The notes below the pieces were generated by a model. It searched no databases, was not told the origin of the DNA, and was given only the letters and a program-made list of their open reading frames with translations. A stretch of 64,000 bases of DNA from Endozoicomonas elysicola (GTDB lineage Bacteria; Pseudomonadota; Gammaproteobacteria; Pseudomonadales; Endozoicomonadaceae), in contig NZ_JOJP01000001.1 in NCBI RefSeq assembly GCF_000710775.1, positions 587,400 to 651,399 of the forward strand, read 5' to 3'. Position numbers and translations under genes: made by a program. This document shows positions 10,701-19,964 of this stretch, piece by piece; the stretch's first letter is position 1; each line of letters opens with the position of its first letter.

Positions 10701-11978
10701 ATGAAGCCGGAAACCATTGCCCTGCATGCAGGCTATGAGGGGGATCCAACAACCCGTGCTGCCACAACACCCATCTATCAGACGGTATCTTACACCTTTG
10801 ATGATACCCAGCACGGGGCTGATCTGTTTGATCTGAAGGTTGCGGGCAATATTTACTCGCGAATCATGAACCCAACCAATGCTGTGCTGGAAGCGAGACT
10901 GGCAGCTCTGGAAGGCGGAATTGGTGCGCTGACGGTTGCTTCCGGCATGATTGCCATCACCTATGCTCTGCAGACCATTGCGGATGCTGGCAGCAATATT
11001 GTTTCTACCAGTCAGCTCTATGGCGGGACTTATAACCTCTTTGCCCACACGTTCCCGCGCCAGGGCATTGAAGTACGTTTTGCTTCCCATGACGACTACG
11101 ATGGACTGGAAGCGCTGATTGATGAAAACACCCGTGCTGTTTTCTGTGAGTCCATTGGCAACCCTGCCGGTAACATTGTCGACATCCAGAAACTGGCCGA
11201 ACTGGCGCACCGTCATGGTGTACCGCTGGTGGTGGATAACACGGTTGCAACGCCTATCCTGTGTCGTCCAATCGAGCATGGTGCCGATATTGTGGTGCAC
11301 TCCCTGACCAAGTACGTGGGTGGCCATGGTACAACGCTAGGGGGTGTGATTATCGACAGTGGCAAGTTTGACTGGGCTGGAAACAAAGAACGTTTTGCCA
11401 TTCTCAATGAGCCTGACCCTTCTTATCACGGTGTCGTTTATACCGAAGCACTTGGAGAAGCGGCCTTTATCGGCCGTGCCAGAGTGGTTCCATTGCGAAA
11501 TACGGGTGGAGCACTGGCGGCGCAGAGCGCATTCCAGTTGATGCAGGGGCTGGAAACCCTGGCATTACGGATGGAACGGCACTGTGAAAACGCAGAAAAG
11601 GTCGCTGCTTTTCTACAGAGTCACCCTCAGGTCAGCTGGGTCAATTATGCGGGTCTGGATGATAGCCCTTATCGTGCAACGGCGGATAAGATCACCGCTG
11701 GTAAGGCTTCCGGAATATTAAGCTTTGGGATTAAAGGTGGAAAAGAAGCGGGAGCCCGCTTTATTGACGCCCTACAGATGGTTCTTCGGCTGGTGAATAT
11801 TGGCGATGCCAAGTCTCTGGCCTGCCATCCGGCATCCACTACCCACCGACAGCTTAACCCTCAGGAGCTGGAGTCTGCTGGCGTTTCTGAAGATATGGTT
11901 CGCCTTTCAATCGGTATTGAACATATCGACGATATTATTGCGGATGTTGATCAGGCGCTGCAGGCCAGCATGGCTTAG
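10701..11978 (+). CDS. metY: O-acetylhomoserine sulfhydrylase
   Basis: A 425-residue PLP enzyme of the Cys/Met metabolism family that makes homocysteine from O-acetylhomoserine and sulfide (or methionine from methanethiol). The PLP lysine is Lys204 in [11 protein letters not shown]; the 425-residue length and the insertion around [20 protein letters not shown] separate MetY from shorter MetB/MetC. The start at 10701 is preferred over 10671 because AGGA lies 6 nt before it. Its stop codon is made by the edge of an inserted element, and its own terminator now lies 274 bp downstream. Confidence 0.93.
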   Translation: MKPETIALHAGYEGDPTTRAATTPIYQTVSYTFDDTQHGADLFDLKVAGNIYSRIMNPTNAVLEARLAALEGGIGALTVASGMIAITYALQTIADAGSNIVSTSQLYGGTYNLFAHTFPRQGIEVRFASHDDYDGLEALIDENTRAVFCESIGNPAGNIVDIQKLAELAHRHGVPLVVDNTVATPILCRPIEHGADIVVHSLTKYVGGHGTTLGGVIIDSGKFDWAGNKERFAILNEPDPSYHGVVYTEALGEAAFIGRARVVPLRNTGGALAAQSAFQLMQGLETLALRMERHCENAEKVAAFLQSHPQVSWVNYAGLDDSPYRATADKITAGKASGILSFGIKGGKEAGARFIDALQMVLRLVNIGDAKSLACHPASTTHRQLNPQELESAGVSEDMVRLSIGIEHIDDIIADVDQALQASMA

Positions 11979-12239
11979 GCTCTGTTGACATAAGGTTGCA
12001 GGCTTAGCTCAAACCAGAGCACTTGTGGCCAGGCGCGGGAACGCAGGAATACCAACGTCTTTCAAGTTCCTGCAACAACGTCACGGGTGTTCTGGTTTGA
12101 GCCCGGAGGGTGGCTCGTATAGCCGCCTTCCAGCTTCGTTGGACTGGTTTGATGTAGAACCACTACACCTGCACCAGTCCGCCTTGTGGAAGACGGCTAT
12201 ACGAGCCACTGAGCCTGCAACCTTATGTCAACAGAGCCT
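11977..12239. mobile_element. MITE-like element, copy 1 (263 bp), with a nested hairpin
   Basis: The ends are perfect 28-bp inverted repeats (aggctctgttgacataagg..., and its complement at 12212-12239). No protein is encoded. A 48-bp core at 12033-12080 matches copy 2 (34381-34428, reverse orientation) at 41 positions. Only this copy carries an extra 100-bp palindromic block at 12110-12209 with 16-bp perfect arms, which looks like a second element inserted within it. TA flanks both ends, consistent with a TA target duplication; removing the element would restore a TAA stop for metY. Confidence 0.85.
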
Positions 12240-12251
12240 AATGATCCTGTG

Positions 12252-12275
12252 CCAGACAGGCTCCTGTCTGGTTTT
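12252..12275 (+). terminator. Rho-independent terminator, originally of metY
   Basis: The stem ccagacag / ctgtctgg with a 4-nt loop is followed by tttt. It lies just beyond the inserted element, and would have been about 10 bp after the metY stop before insertion. Confidence 0.75.
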
Positions 12276-12529
12276 CCCTGCTCAGGCTTTGTACGAATTG
12301 CTTGAAGCAATATCGACGTGCTAGCGTTCGGCTTCTTTAAAAACAACGATGGAGGATGGGTTGATGATTGTAGTAACCACTTGCCGGACGCAGATGGAAA
12401 TAAATCTCTAATCGAGTTTTCTGGTCCGGTCTTTTGTTACCGGGGCCTTACCGCCCTTTGATAAACAATCGTTTACAAGATGATGTCGTTTACTTTGAAC
12501 CTATAAGTAACGCGTCAGGGCTTTTATTC
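12276..12529. other. Gene-free stretch before rsgA
   Basis: Together with the element and terminator this makes a 550-bp gap between metY and rsgA. The frame of rsgA stays open back to a TTG at 12434, but no in-frame ATG precedes 12530. I see no clear promoter or structured RNA. Confidence 0.5.
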
Positions 12530-13573
12530 ATGTTGAATTTACTCGCATTAAACCACCTGGGCTGGCGCCCTTTCTTTCAACAGCAGTTATCACTGGATGA
12601 ACTGGAAGACTGCAGTGTTGCCAGAGTGATGGAGCATCATCGCTCAAGCTATGAGCTGATGAGTGATGAGGGTTATATGGCTTTGCCGGCAAATCCCAAC
12701 TATCCGGCGATGACGGTTGGTGACTGGGTACTGCTGGATAGAGAGCATCGTCTGATACGGTTATTTGAGCGACAATCACTCTTCAGTCGTAAAGCTGCAG
12801 GGTCTAGAGTGACTGCCCAGCTGATCGCTGCCAATGTGGATACCGTATTTATTGTCTGTTCAATGAATCAGGATTTCAGCCTGAATCGAATTGAGCGCTA
12901 CCTTGCACTGGCACATGAAGCGGATGTAGAACCGGTGATTGTTCTTACCAAGGCGGATCTCTGTGACGAACCTGAACAGTATGTAGAGCAGGTAAGACAG
13001 CTGGATTCCCTGCTTATGGTGGAAGCCGTTAATGCACTGGATATATCGAGCGTTGAGGTTCTGATGAGCTGGTGCCGACCAGGGCAGACGGTAGCCTTTC
13101 TCGGGTCTTCCGGTGTTGGAAAGTCCACACTATTTAACTCGATCTTCCAGGAGAATAGCCAGCACACCAGCGCTATTCGAGAGGAAGACAGTAAAGGAAG
13201 GCATACAACAACATCGAGATCATTGCGGTGTGCAACGGGTGGTTTCCTGCTGATGGATACTCCGGGAATGCGTGAGCTGCAACTGGCAGACTGTGAGCAG
13301 GGAGTTGAGCAGACATTTGCTGATATCAGTGAAATTTCCAGTCAATGTCGTTTTTCTGACTGCCAGCATGACGGTGAGCCAGGTTGTGCCATCAATGCTG
13401 CCATTACCAATGGTAAGCTTGATCCTCGCCGGTTGAGCAGTTACCAGAAGCTGATGAGAGAGCAGGCCATCAATGGAGCCAGTATTGCAGAACGACGAGC
13501 AGCGGATAAGCAGTTTGTGAAAATGTGTAAGACCATCCAGTCAGGAAAAAAGGCAAGAAAGCATGAGATGTAA
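12530..13573 (+). CDS. rsgA: Ribosome small-subunit-dependent GTPase RsgA
   Basis: A 347-residue circularly permuted GTPase (E. coli RsgA has 350). Motif order is TKAD (140-143), GSSGVGKST (192-200), DTPG (243-246). A zinc knuckle C-x4-C-x-H-x5-C is at 273-286. RsgA checks late 30S subunit maturation. The start is uncertain: 12530 is the first ATG but lacks a good ribosome site, and TTG at 12434 would add 32 unlike residues. A second, more divergent RsgA is common in this group, so this may be the paralogue rather than the housekeeping copy. Confidence 0.88.
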   Translation: MLNLLALNHLGWRPFFQQQLSLDELEDCSVARVMEHHRSSYELMSDEGYMALPANPNYPAMTVGDWVLLDREHRLIRLFERQSLFSRKAAGSRVTAQLIAANVDTVFIVCSMNQDFSLNRIERYLALAHEADVEPVIVLTKADLCDEPEQYVEQVRQLDSLLMVEAVNALDISSVEVLMSWCRPGQTVAFLGSSGVGKSTLFNSIFQENSQHTSAIREEDSKGRHTTTSRSLRCATGGFLLMDTPGMRELQLADCEQGVEQTFADISEISSQCRFSDCQHDGEPGCAINAAITNGKLDPRRLSSYQKLMREQAINGASIAERRAADKQFVKMCKTIQSGKKARKHEM

Positions 13574-13594
13574 ATAAGGCTTTCTTGGGACAGG

Positions 13595-13636
13595 GAGTAG
13601 AGTCTGAGTAACTGCTCAGACTCTACTCGTTTGTTT
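13595..13636 (+). terminator. Terminator after rsgA
   Basis: A 14-bp perfect stem (gagtagagtctgag with its complement at 13615-13628) and a 6-nt loop are followed by gtttgttt. It separates rsgA from the convergent lyase gene. Confidence 0.8.
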
Positions 13637-13666
13637 CAGCAGATCCGTGATAAGCCTGACAGGCTT

Positions 13667-14839
13667 CTATATTCTCAATGCCGTTTTTAAACGTGTCAGT
13701 TTTTCTTCCAGAATGCTCTTTGGGCAGCCAAGGTTCAGACGAATAAAACCACGGCCATCCTCACCAAAACAATACCCCATGCTTGGAATGACGCCAGCGG
13801 TGTGAACTCTCTTTTCCAGATCTTCATCGCTTAACTTTAACGTTCGGCAATCAAGCCAGGCAAGGTAAGTGGACTCTTGTGGGCGATACTGAATATGCGG
13901 CAATTCTTTTTTGATAAATTGCTCAAGAATACGACTGTTTTCGTGCAGGTAGGCAACGGTTTGATCAACCCATTCAGCTCCTTCTCGATAGGCTGCCTGG
14001 TTGGCTGCCAGACTGAAGGCACTGTAAACATCAATCCCGTATGCCTGAAGCTTGTTCTTCAGCCCGGTTGATTCCTGTTCATTAGGAATCATGGTGTTGG
14101 TCAGACGCAGTGAAGGCAGGCCAAAGGTTTTGGTACCGGCAATGCAAACCGCCATTTTCTGCTGGTGTTCTTCTCGGGTTCGAAGGCAGCTGAAGAAACG
14201 GTGTTCAGAGAAATCGATATCTGCCCAGATCTCGTCAGAGATCAGGTAAACGCCGTATTGATGGCAAAGCTCACAGACACGGGAAATTTCCCCTTCAGTC
14301 CATACCCTGCCAACCGGGTTGTGTGGGTTGCAGAAGATCATCACTTTGACGCCACTGCGGAATTTACTTTCCAGATCATCAAAGTCGATGGTGTAGTAAC
14401 CGTTGTCGTTGATCAGCGAAGAAGTGGCCAGTGTTCTCTGAGTATTGGTGATGGTTCGGAAAAAAGCATGATACACCGGAGTTAATACCAGTACCTGATC
14501 ACCGGGCTGGCTCCAGCTTTCGACCAACATGGCGATGGCAGGCAGGCTGCCGGGTGTTGTGTGAAACCATTCTTTCTGCAGGTGTACCTGATGCCGTTCA
14601 CGCCACCAGTCAGTCAGTGATGAGAAATACTCGTCACTGCGCTCAGAGTAGCCAAAGATGCCATGATCCAGACGTTCCTGAAGAGGTTTCAGGATAAAGT
14701 CCGGTGCCTTGAAATCCCAGTCAGACACCCAGCTTGGCAGTGCTTCGCCCTTGGGGACACCCAGCCACTTTTCCATATAGTCCCACTTCAGGCAGTCCGT
14801 ACCATAGCGGTTGATCACAGCATCCAGTTCAGGGTGCAT
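13667..14839 (-). CDS. PLP-dependent C-S lyase, PatB/MalY type
   Basis: A 390-residue aminotransferase-fold enzyme expected to split cystathionine or cysteine conjugates to a thiol, pyruvate and ammonia. The PLP lysine is Lys237 in AGTKTFGLPSLRL; FCNPHNPVGRVW (169-180) and SDEIWADI (201-208) are the usual cofactor segments. It lies downstream of nhaC on the same strand, with a LacI regulator divergent from nhaC, an arrangement like E. coli malI-malXY where MalY is the homologue. A terminator between nhaC and this gene suggests partial read-through or a separate promoter. Confidence 0.9.
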   Translation of the reverse strand: MHPELDAVINRYGTDCLKWDYMEKWLGVPKGEALPSWVSDWDFKAPDFILKPLQERLDHGIFGYSERSDEYFSSLTDWWRERHQVHLQKEWFHTTPGSLPAIAMLVESWSQPGDQVLVLTPVYHAFFRTITNTQRTLATSSLINDNGYYTIDFDDLESKFRSGVKVMIFCNPHNPVGRVWTEGEISRVCELCHQYGVYLISDEIWADIDFSEHRFFSCLRTREEHQQKMAVCIAGTKTFGLPSLRLTNTMIPNEQESTGLKNKLQAYGIDVYSAFSLAANQAAYREGAEWVDQTVAYLHENSRILEQFIKKELPHIQYRPQESTYLAWLDCRTLKLSDEDLEKRVHTAGVIPSMGYCFGEDGRGFIRLNLGCPKSILEEKLTRLKTALRI

Positions 14840-14852
14840 AAATATACCTCAG

Positions 14853-14878
14853 TAAGAAAGCCCCTGCGGGGGCTTTCC
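14853..14878 (-). terminator. Hairpin between nhaC and the C-S lyase gene
   Basis: The stem gaaagcccc / ggggctttc at 14857-14877 is followed on the minus strand by tta. It is likely to attenuate transcription from nhaC into the lyase gene. Confidence 0.6.
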
Positions 14879-14893
14879 TTTCACTAGCAATTG

Positions 14894-16351
14894 TTAAGCG
14901 GTGGCGGGGTTGGCTTTTAAACCTGGCTCTTTGGCATCGTTGTTAAGTCTGGCGATACCGATATTCATGGTGGCCAGAATCATGGCAAAGATCACGCCAG
15001 CGTAGTTCTGAATAGCCCATGGCAGGTAATCGAGGGTCGATACGCCCAGTGTGGCGGCCATGAACACACCGGCGTTTGTCCATGGGACCAGAGGCTCGAT
15101 AACGGTTCCGGCATCTTCAATGGTGCGGGACAGGTTTTTGGCATCCAGTCCCATGCGCTTATAAGTATCACGAAGCAGTTCAGAAGGAATCAGTAGAGCC
15201 AGCTTGCCATCAGATGTTGTACATACCACGGTAAAGGTGGTGGCAATGGTTGCAGCAATCAGGCTGGCGGTGCCTTTGATGCCTTTTGCCAGCATGCCTA
15301 CCATAACCTTCAGGCCACCGGTCAGTGCCAGGGTACCGGCGAATGAAAAGGCGCAGAACACCAGCAGAACCATGCCCATCATGGAGAACAGGCCGCCGCG
15401 GTTTACCAGAGTCATAACATCACTGATGACAGTGATATTGCCCAGACCCGCATCAGCAAACATGCTGCTGTTGAAGCCGTTCAGCATGGCGCTGAGTGCC
15501 GTTGCCAGACTGAAGCCCTGAATAGCAACCGCATTGATAATACCAACGATAATGGCTGCGATCATCAGAGGTATGGTTGGCAGCTTGCGGATAGCACCCC
15601 ACAGGATAATAACCGGTGGCAGCAGCAGGAAAATATTCAGGGTAAAGAGCTGATCCAGGTTGGCCAGAATATGAATTACCTTTTCCGGGGTTTCTGAAGA
15701 AACACCGCTGGTGCCCGAGAAGAAGAACACCGTTGCTGCCAGTATGAATGCAGGCAGTGTCGTCCACAACATGTGCTGAATGTGAGAGTAAAGGTCCGTT
15801 CCTGCAACGACCGGGGCAAAGTTGGTACTGTCCGACAGTGGCGAAATCTTGTCACCAAAATAAGCACCGGAAACCACAGCACCAGCAACAGCAGCAAGGT
15901 TGGCATCCATTCCAGCGGCAACCCCCATCAGGGCAACACCGACGGTACCTGCAGAACCCCAGGAGGTGCCGGTGCAGAGAGAGACCAGACAGGTAACGAG
16001 GAAGGATGTCAGCAGAAGGTATTCCGGGCTGATAATTTTCAGGCCGTAATACACCAGCATGGGGATAGTACCACCAATCATCCAACTGCCAATCAGGCCA
16101 CCAACCAGCACCAGAATGAAAACCGCTGGCAGTGTTTTTGCCAGTCGTTCAACAATGGCTTCCTGAATGTCATCCCAGCTGTAACCCTGTTTCCAGGCAA
16201 CACCGGCAGCAATAATGGCAGAAGTGAGCAGCAGTGCTTCAATGGGCAACCCGTAAACACCATAGCCAACCATCAGCAACAGCAGCATGGAAAATATGGG
16301 AACAAGGGCCAGGCCCGCAGAGGTTTCTTTAACCGTTTGTGAAGTACTCAT
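14894..16351 (-). CDS. nhaC: Na+/H+ antiporter NhaC
   Basis: A 485-residue polytopic inner-membrane protein with about 11-12 hydrophobic segments. The family core is visible: TGTSWGSAGTVGVALMGVAAGM near 126-147 and GDKISPLSDSTNFAPVVAGTDLYSHI near 165-190. Proteins of this group exchange Na+ for H+, and some move organic acids (malate/lactate exchange). Its start codon lies under a perfect 11-bp palindrome that probably binds the divergent LacI regulator. The pairing with a C-S lyase raises the possibility that it carries a sulfur-containing organic solute. Confidence 0.88.
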   Translation of the reverse strand: MSTSQTVKETSAGLALVPIFSMLLLLMVGYGVYGLPIEALLLTSAIIAAGVAWKQGYSWDDIQEAIVERLAKTLPAVFILVLVGGLIGSWMIGGTIPMLVYYGLKIISPEYLLLTSFLVTCLVSLCTGTSWGSAGTVGVALMGVAAGMDANLAAVAGAVVSGAYFGDKISPLSDSTNFAPVVAGTDLYSHIQHMLWTTLPAFILAATVFFFSGTSGVSSETPEKVIHILANLDQLFTLNIFLLLPPVIILWGAIRKLPTIPLMIAAIIVGIINAVAIQGFSLATALSAMLNGFNSSMFADAGLGNITVISDVMTLVNRGGLFSMMGMVLLVFCAFSFAGTLALTGGLKVMVGMLAKGIKGTASLIAATIATTFTVVCTTSDGKLALLIPSELLRDTYKRMGLDAKNLSRTIEDAGTVIEPLVPWTNAGVFMAATLGVSTLDYLPWAIQNYAGVIFAMILATMNIGIARLNNDAKEPGLKANPATA

Positions 16352-16361
16352 GTAATTTACA
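16351..16361. promoter_or_regulatory. Operator O1 for the LacI-type regulator
   Basis: The perfect palindrome tgtaatttaca, flanked by a and c, overlaps the nhaC start codon. An identical copy is O2, with centres 109 bp apart, close to a whole number of helical turns, which would suit repression by looping. Confidence 0.65.
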
Positions 16362-16459
16362 CCGCCAGATGATCACTATTTCACAGATGCGCGCATCATA
16401 TTCGCAATGTTGATCCCGTTTTATGATGTAAATCAATGAAATAATGTGAGGGGATTTGA

Positions 16460-16470
16460 TGTAATTTACA
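16460..16470. promoter_or_regulatory. Operator O2 for the LacI-type regulator
   Basis: The second copy of tgtaatttaca lies 21 bp before the regulator's ATG, so it probably gives autoregulation. An imperfect third match, gatgtaaatca, is near 16425-16435. Confidence 0.65.
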
Positions 16471-16491
16471 TAAGAAGTAGAGAGTATCTCC

Positions 16492-17487
16492 ATGTCGACC
16501 ATTAACGATGTTGCGAAAGCCGCCGGTGTTTCAACCGCTACGGTGTCCCGGGTCATCAACCGTTCCCCAAGTGTTCTGCCAGAAACCATTGCCCGTGTTG
16601 AACAGGCTATGATGCAGTTGGGTTATCAAACGAAAGATAATCGTCGTCTGTCCATAAATCAGGGCGGAGATACGATCGGTCTGATTCTCAGTAACTTCAA
16701 CTCACCATTCTTTGGTTTGCTGACCCAGGGCGTAGAGAAAGTGGCCCGGAAATACGGACGTAAGTTAATTGTTGCCAGTGGCCAGTATGATCCTGAGCTG
16801 GAAGAGGAGGCACTGAATTATCTGTTGAACAAAGGCTGTCGCAATATTGTGATGCACAGTAAAGCGATGAGTGACGATCAACTGATACGAGTTGCCAGCA
16901 AGCTCCCAGGATTTGTCATTGTTAACCGCTATGTGCCGGGTATGGAAGAGCAGTGCGTCTGGCTGGAGAATCGCAAGGGCACGTATCTGGCAACCAAGCA
17001 TTTGCTGGATCATGGTCATCGCAACATCGCGTATATCAGCTGTGAGCTTGAAATCGACGATAAGGCTGAGCGCTTTTTCGGGTACCAGAAGGCTTTGGAG
17101 GAGGCTGGAATTAGCGTGAACCCTGACTGGGTGGAAGAAGTGCCTTTTGGTGAGCATGGTGGTGCGTTGGCTGCAACCAACTTGCTAAATAAAGGACTTC
17201 CAGTGACTGCACTGGTTGCTTACAACGACTTTTTTGCTGCTGCAGCTATCCAGGTGTTTGCAGATCACGGCATTTCAGTACCGGACAGATTGTCTGTGGT
17301 GGGCTTTGACGATGTTCTGCCCCAGTGTTACTTCACACCCAGATTAACCACTGTTCGCAGCCCGATTGAGAGTATGGCAATTCATGCGGCAAGGTTGTGT
17401 GTGGAAGGTTTTGAAAGTGGAGTCTCAACAAGGTTTCAGCCATTGCTGGTGCGACGAGACTCTGTGGCTCAGGCAGTATCAACTTAA
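16492..17487 (+). CDS. LacI-family transcriptional regulator
   Basis: A 331-residue repressor. The N-terminal helix-turn-helix TINDVAKAAGVSTATVSRVINRS is at 3-25, with the hinge helix after it, and a periplasmic-binding-protein-like effector domain from about 60 (IGLILSNFNSPFF) to the end. It is divergent from nhaC and shares a 140-bp region with two identical palindromes, so it very likely controls nhaC (and the C-S lyase downstream) and itself. The inducer is unknown. Confidence 0.92.
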   Translation: MSTINDVAKAAGVSTATVSRVINRSPSVLPETIARVEQAMMQLGYQTKDNRRLSINQGGDTIGLILSNFNSPFFGLLTQGVEKVARKYGRKLIVASGQYDPELEEEALNYLLNKGCRNIVMHSKAMSDDQLIRVASKLPGFVIVNRYVPGMEEQCVWLENRKGTYLATKHLLDHGHRNIAYISCELEIDDKAERFFGYQKALEEAGISVNPDWVEEVPFGEHGGALAATNLLNKGLPVTALVAYNDFFAAAAIQVFADHGISVPDRLSVVGFDDVLPQCYFTPRLTTVRSPIESMAIHAARLCVEGFESGVSTRFQPLLVRRDSVAQAVST

Positions 17488-17638
17488 ACAAAGCAACGGT
17501 TGAGGTTGATGAAGACTATTTAATTTGCACTTCTATTTATCGACTACCAGCAGCAGTTGCTTGGAACCAATGGTTTGAGCATGTGTCTATCGAGAGGAGC
17601 TCTATATTTATCTCTATCCAAATTCTTGGAGGTTAGCA

Positions 17639-18478
17639 ATGTCTGTTGGATCACCTACTATTTCAGGCCCACCACCGGAATGGGGAAAAACAACAGAAAG
17701 TAAGCAAGATAATTCAGCGATACCCCAGAGTGCAGAAAGATTTTCTATCATGGACGCAGGGAGGGGAATGCTTTCATCATTACTGGGATATTTATATGCT
17801 CCAGTTGACTTAGTTACTCGCAAAGTTGTTTGTACAGAACCTATAACCAGTTTCCTTTTAAAGGGATATGTGCAAAAGCAACAACCTGAAAACATAAAGT
17901 GGATGATTGATCAGGGCATGACCTTTGACAAGCTTCATGAGCATGTAATGCCTCAATGTGAGCCATTAGTGATTAAAGCTGTCAAGGGAGGAGATTATGA
18001 TTCATTGAAAATGCTGGTTGAGCATGGCGCACCTTTTAATGGTGGTTCTTTCTGGACCGGTGGGGAGTTACTGAGAGATGCATTCAATGCGAAAAAAAAT
18101 CAGTCCGAGATAGTTGAATTCCTTCTAGATAGAAGTGTCTTCTCAGCAGAGAAATCGGTAAATCTTATTGATGATCCAGTGGCACAAGAGGATGTCCGAA
18201 GTGCACGGCAAGTGGCTTTAAATGATGCCATAAATGCGAGATGCAGCGACCATATACTTTGTCTTATGCTAAGAGAGGTCGGAGCCAGCGGAGTTGATAG
18301 GCCAGAGTTTACTGATGAGAAATGTAAGTCTCTATACGACAAAGGACTTGAGTTAGAACTTTTTGAAGTTTCTGAAGACTCCGGGGACTCAGAGGATGCC
18401 AAAAAGATCCTGAGGATTGCTGTTGATAAAGCACACAATAAGCTTGAAGATACACGATTAGAAAACCGGCAGTTTTGA
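17639..18478 (+). CDS. Ankyrin-like repeat protein, function unknown
   Basis: A 279-residue soluble protein without signal peptide or membrane segments. Two units resemble ankyrin repeats: about 78-103 (QQPENIKWMIDQGMTFDKL) and 108-135 (PLVIKAVKGGDYDSLKMLVEHGAPF). A third, weaker unit may cover 140-175. The C-terminus is acidic. GGAGG lies 7 nt before the ATG. Such proteins are often host-interaction effectors in symbionts, which is only suggestive here. No partner gene is adjacent. Confidence 0.6.
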   Translation: MSVGSPTISGPPPEWGKTTESKQDNSAIPQSAERFSIMDAGRGMLSSLLGYLYAPVDLVTRKVVCTEPITSFLLKGYVQKQQPENIKWMIDQGMTFDKLHEHVMPQCEPLVIKAVKGGDYDSLKMLVEHGAPFNGGSFWTGGELLRDAFNAKKNQSEIVEFLLDRSVFSAEKSVNLIDDPVAQEDVRSARQVALNDAINARCSDHILCLMLREVGASGVDRPEFTDEKCKSLYDKGLELELFEVSEDSGDSEDAKKILRIAVDKAHNKLEDTRLENRQF

Positions 18479-18587
18479 CCTTCTAAGGTTTAACTTCTCG
18501 TTACCAGAGAGGATAGCTAAGTCAGTTTCAAGCTTTCCTCCTTGGTGGTCTCCAAGACTAATAATTATTCATAGCATTAAGACATTG

Positions 18588-19964
18588 TCAGCCATATATC
18601 TTATCCGGTAACCAGGTTGCCAGTTCTGGCCATACAGCTAACGCACACAAAACAAGCAATTGGATGATAATGAATGGAATCACTCCTTTGTAGATATCGG
18701 AGGTAGCCACTTCTGGCGGCGCAACTCCGCGTAAATAGAAAAGAGCAAAACCGAAAGGCGGTGTCAGGAAAGAGGTTTGCAGATTGACTGCAATCATAAT
18801 CCCCAGCCATACCGGGTCCAGTCCCATAGCCAGCAGCACCGGTGCAACCATGGGCACGACGACAAAGGTGATCTCGATAAAATCGAGAATAAAGCCCAGC
18901 AGAAACATCACCAGCATCACTATCAATAGGGCAGTAAATACTCCACCGGGCATGGCCTCAAAATAACTGTGAATCAGCTCTTCTCCATTAAAACCTCGAA
19001 AAACCAGGGAAAATATGGAGGCTCCAATCAGAATCAGGAAGACCATGCAGGTGACCTGTGTCGTTGATCGAACCACTGCTCTCAATGTTTTGATACTGAG
19101 CTGTCTGCGTAGAATCGCCAGCAGAATTGCGCCCACTGCACCGACACTGGCAGCTTCTGTCGGTGTTGCAGCTCCCGCCAGTATTGAGCCCAGAACAGCG
19201 ACAATCAACAACAGAGGTGGTAACAGACTGAACAAGAGAGAGCTGTTACTGCTCATGGCTTCCAAGTCATCATCAGTCAGTGCCGGTGCAGCATCAGGTT
19301 TGACGCGGGCAACAATGATCAGATAAACGACATAACAAAAAACCAGCAGTAAGCCGGGAATGATGGCGCCGACAAACAGATCACCAACTGAAACCGTATC
19401 CGGTGAGAAGATGCCCATTTTGATCTGCGATTGCTGATACGCACTGGATAAGACATCGCCCAGCAGAACCAGGGCAATGGAGGGAGGAATGATCTGCCCA
19501 AGGCTACCCGTTGCACAGATAGTTCCTGTCGCCAGCGCGGGGGAATATCCCCGACGCAGCATGGTTGGCAGAGATAACAGCCCCATGGTGACGACTGTGG
19601 CTCCGACTATTCCGGTACTGGCGGCCAGCAGCATGCCAACAACGGTGACCGAGAGGCCAAGCCCCCCCCGGGTTTTACCAAACAGCCGGGCCATGCTTTC
19701 CAGGAGGCTCTCTGCCACTTTGGATTTTTCCAGCATCACCCCCATAAAGACAAACAACGGTACAGCGATCAGCGTCTGGTTGGTGATGACACCAAACAGC
19801 CGGCTAGGCAGGGCATTCATTAACGAGAGATCAAATACGCCAAACAGTGATCCAGCTCCGGCAAACAGCAGGGCCGTCCCTGCCAGTGAAAACGCTACGG
19901 GATAACCAGCCAGCAGTACCAGGCAGACGGTGGCAAACATCAGAAAAGGAATGGCATCCATCAT
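18588..19964 (-). CDS. dctM: TRAP transporter large permease (DctM)
   Basis: A 458-residue inner-membrane protein of about 12-13 helices that forms the ion-driven transport channel of a TRAP system. The N-terminal segment PFLMFATVCLVLLAGYPVAFSLAG and the C-terminal LTPPFGFALFYLRGVAP are typical. Its start overlaps the dctQ stop by 4 bp (ATGA). A long hydrophilic loop near 215-235 matches the large-permease variant. No solute-binding protein (dctP) is next to it. Confidence 0.92.
   Translation of the reverse strand: MMDAIPFLMFATVCLVLLAGYPVAFSLAGTALLFAGAGSLFGVFDLSLMNALPSRLFGVITNQTLIAVPLFVFMGVMLEKSKVAESLLESMARLFGKTRGGLGLSVTVVGMLLAASTGIVGATVVTMGLLSLPTMLRRGYSPALATGTICATGSLGQIIPPSIALVLLGDVLSSAYQQSQIKMGIFSPDTVSVGDLFVGAIIPGLLLVFCYVVYLIIVARVKPDAAPALTDDDLEAMSSNSSLLFSLLPPLLLIVAVLGSILAGAATPTEAASVGAVGAILLAILRRQLSIKTLRAVVRSTTQVTCMVFLILIGASIFSLVFRGFNGEELIHSYFEAMPGGVFTALLIVMLVMFLLGFILDFIEITFVVVPMVAPVLLAMGLDPVWLGIMIAVNLQTSFLTPPFGFALFYLRGVAPPEVATSDIYKGVIPFIIIQLLVLCALAVWPELATWLPDKIYG

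Noticed and set aside
11977-12239. A full insertion sequence with transposase
   Set aside because: Only 263 bp with no transposase frame; a non-autonomous element is the better reading.
12025-12324. A 99-codon plus-strand frame
   Set aside because: It lies mostly within the MITE-like element and its nested palindrome; no ribosome site or protein likeness.
15204-16342. Long plus-strand frames (up to 189 codons) opposite nhaC
   Set aside because: They are antisense shadows of a clear membrane transporter gene; composition (Gln/Asn/His-rich) is what the complement of hydrophobic codons gives.
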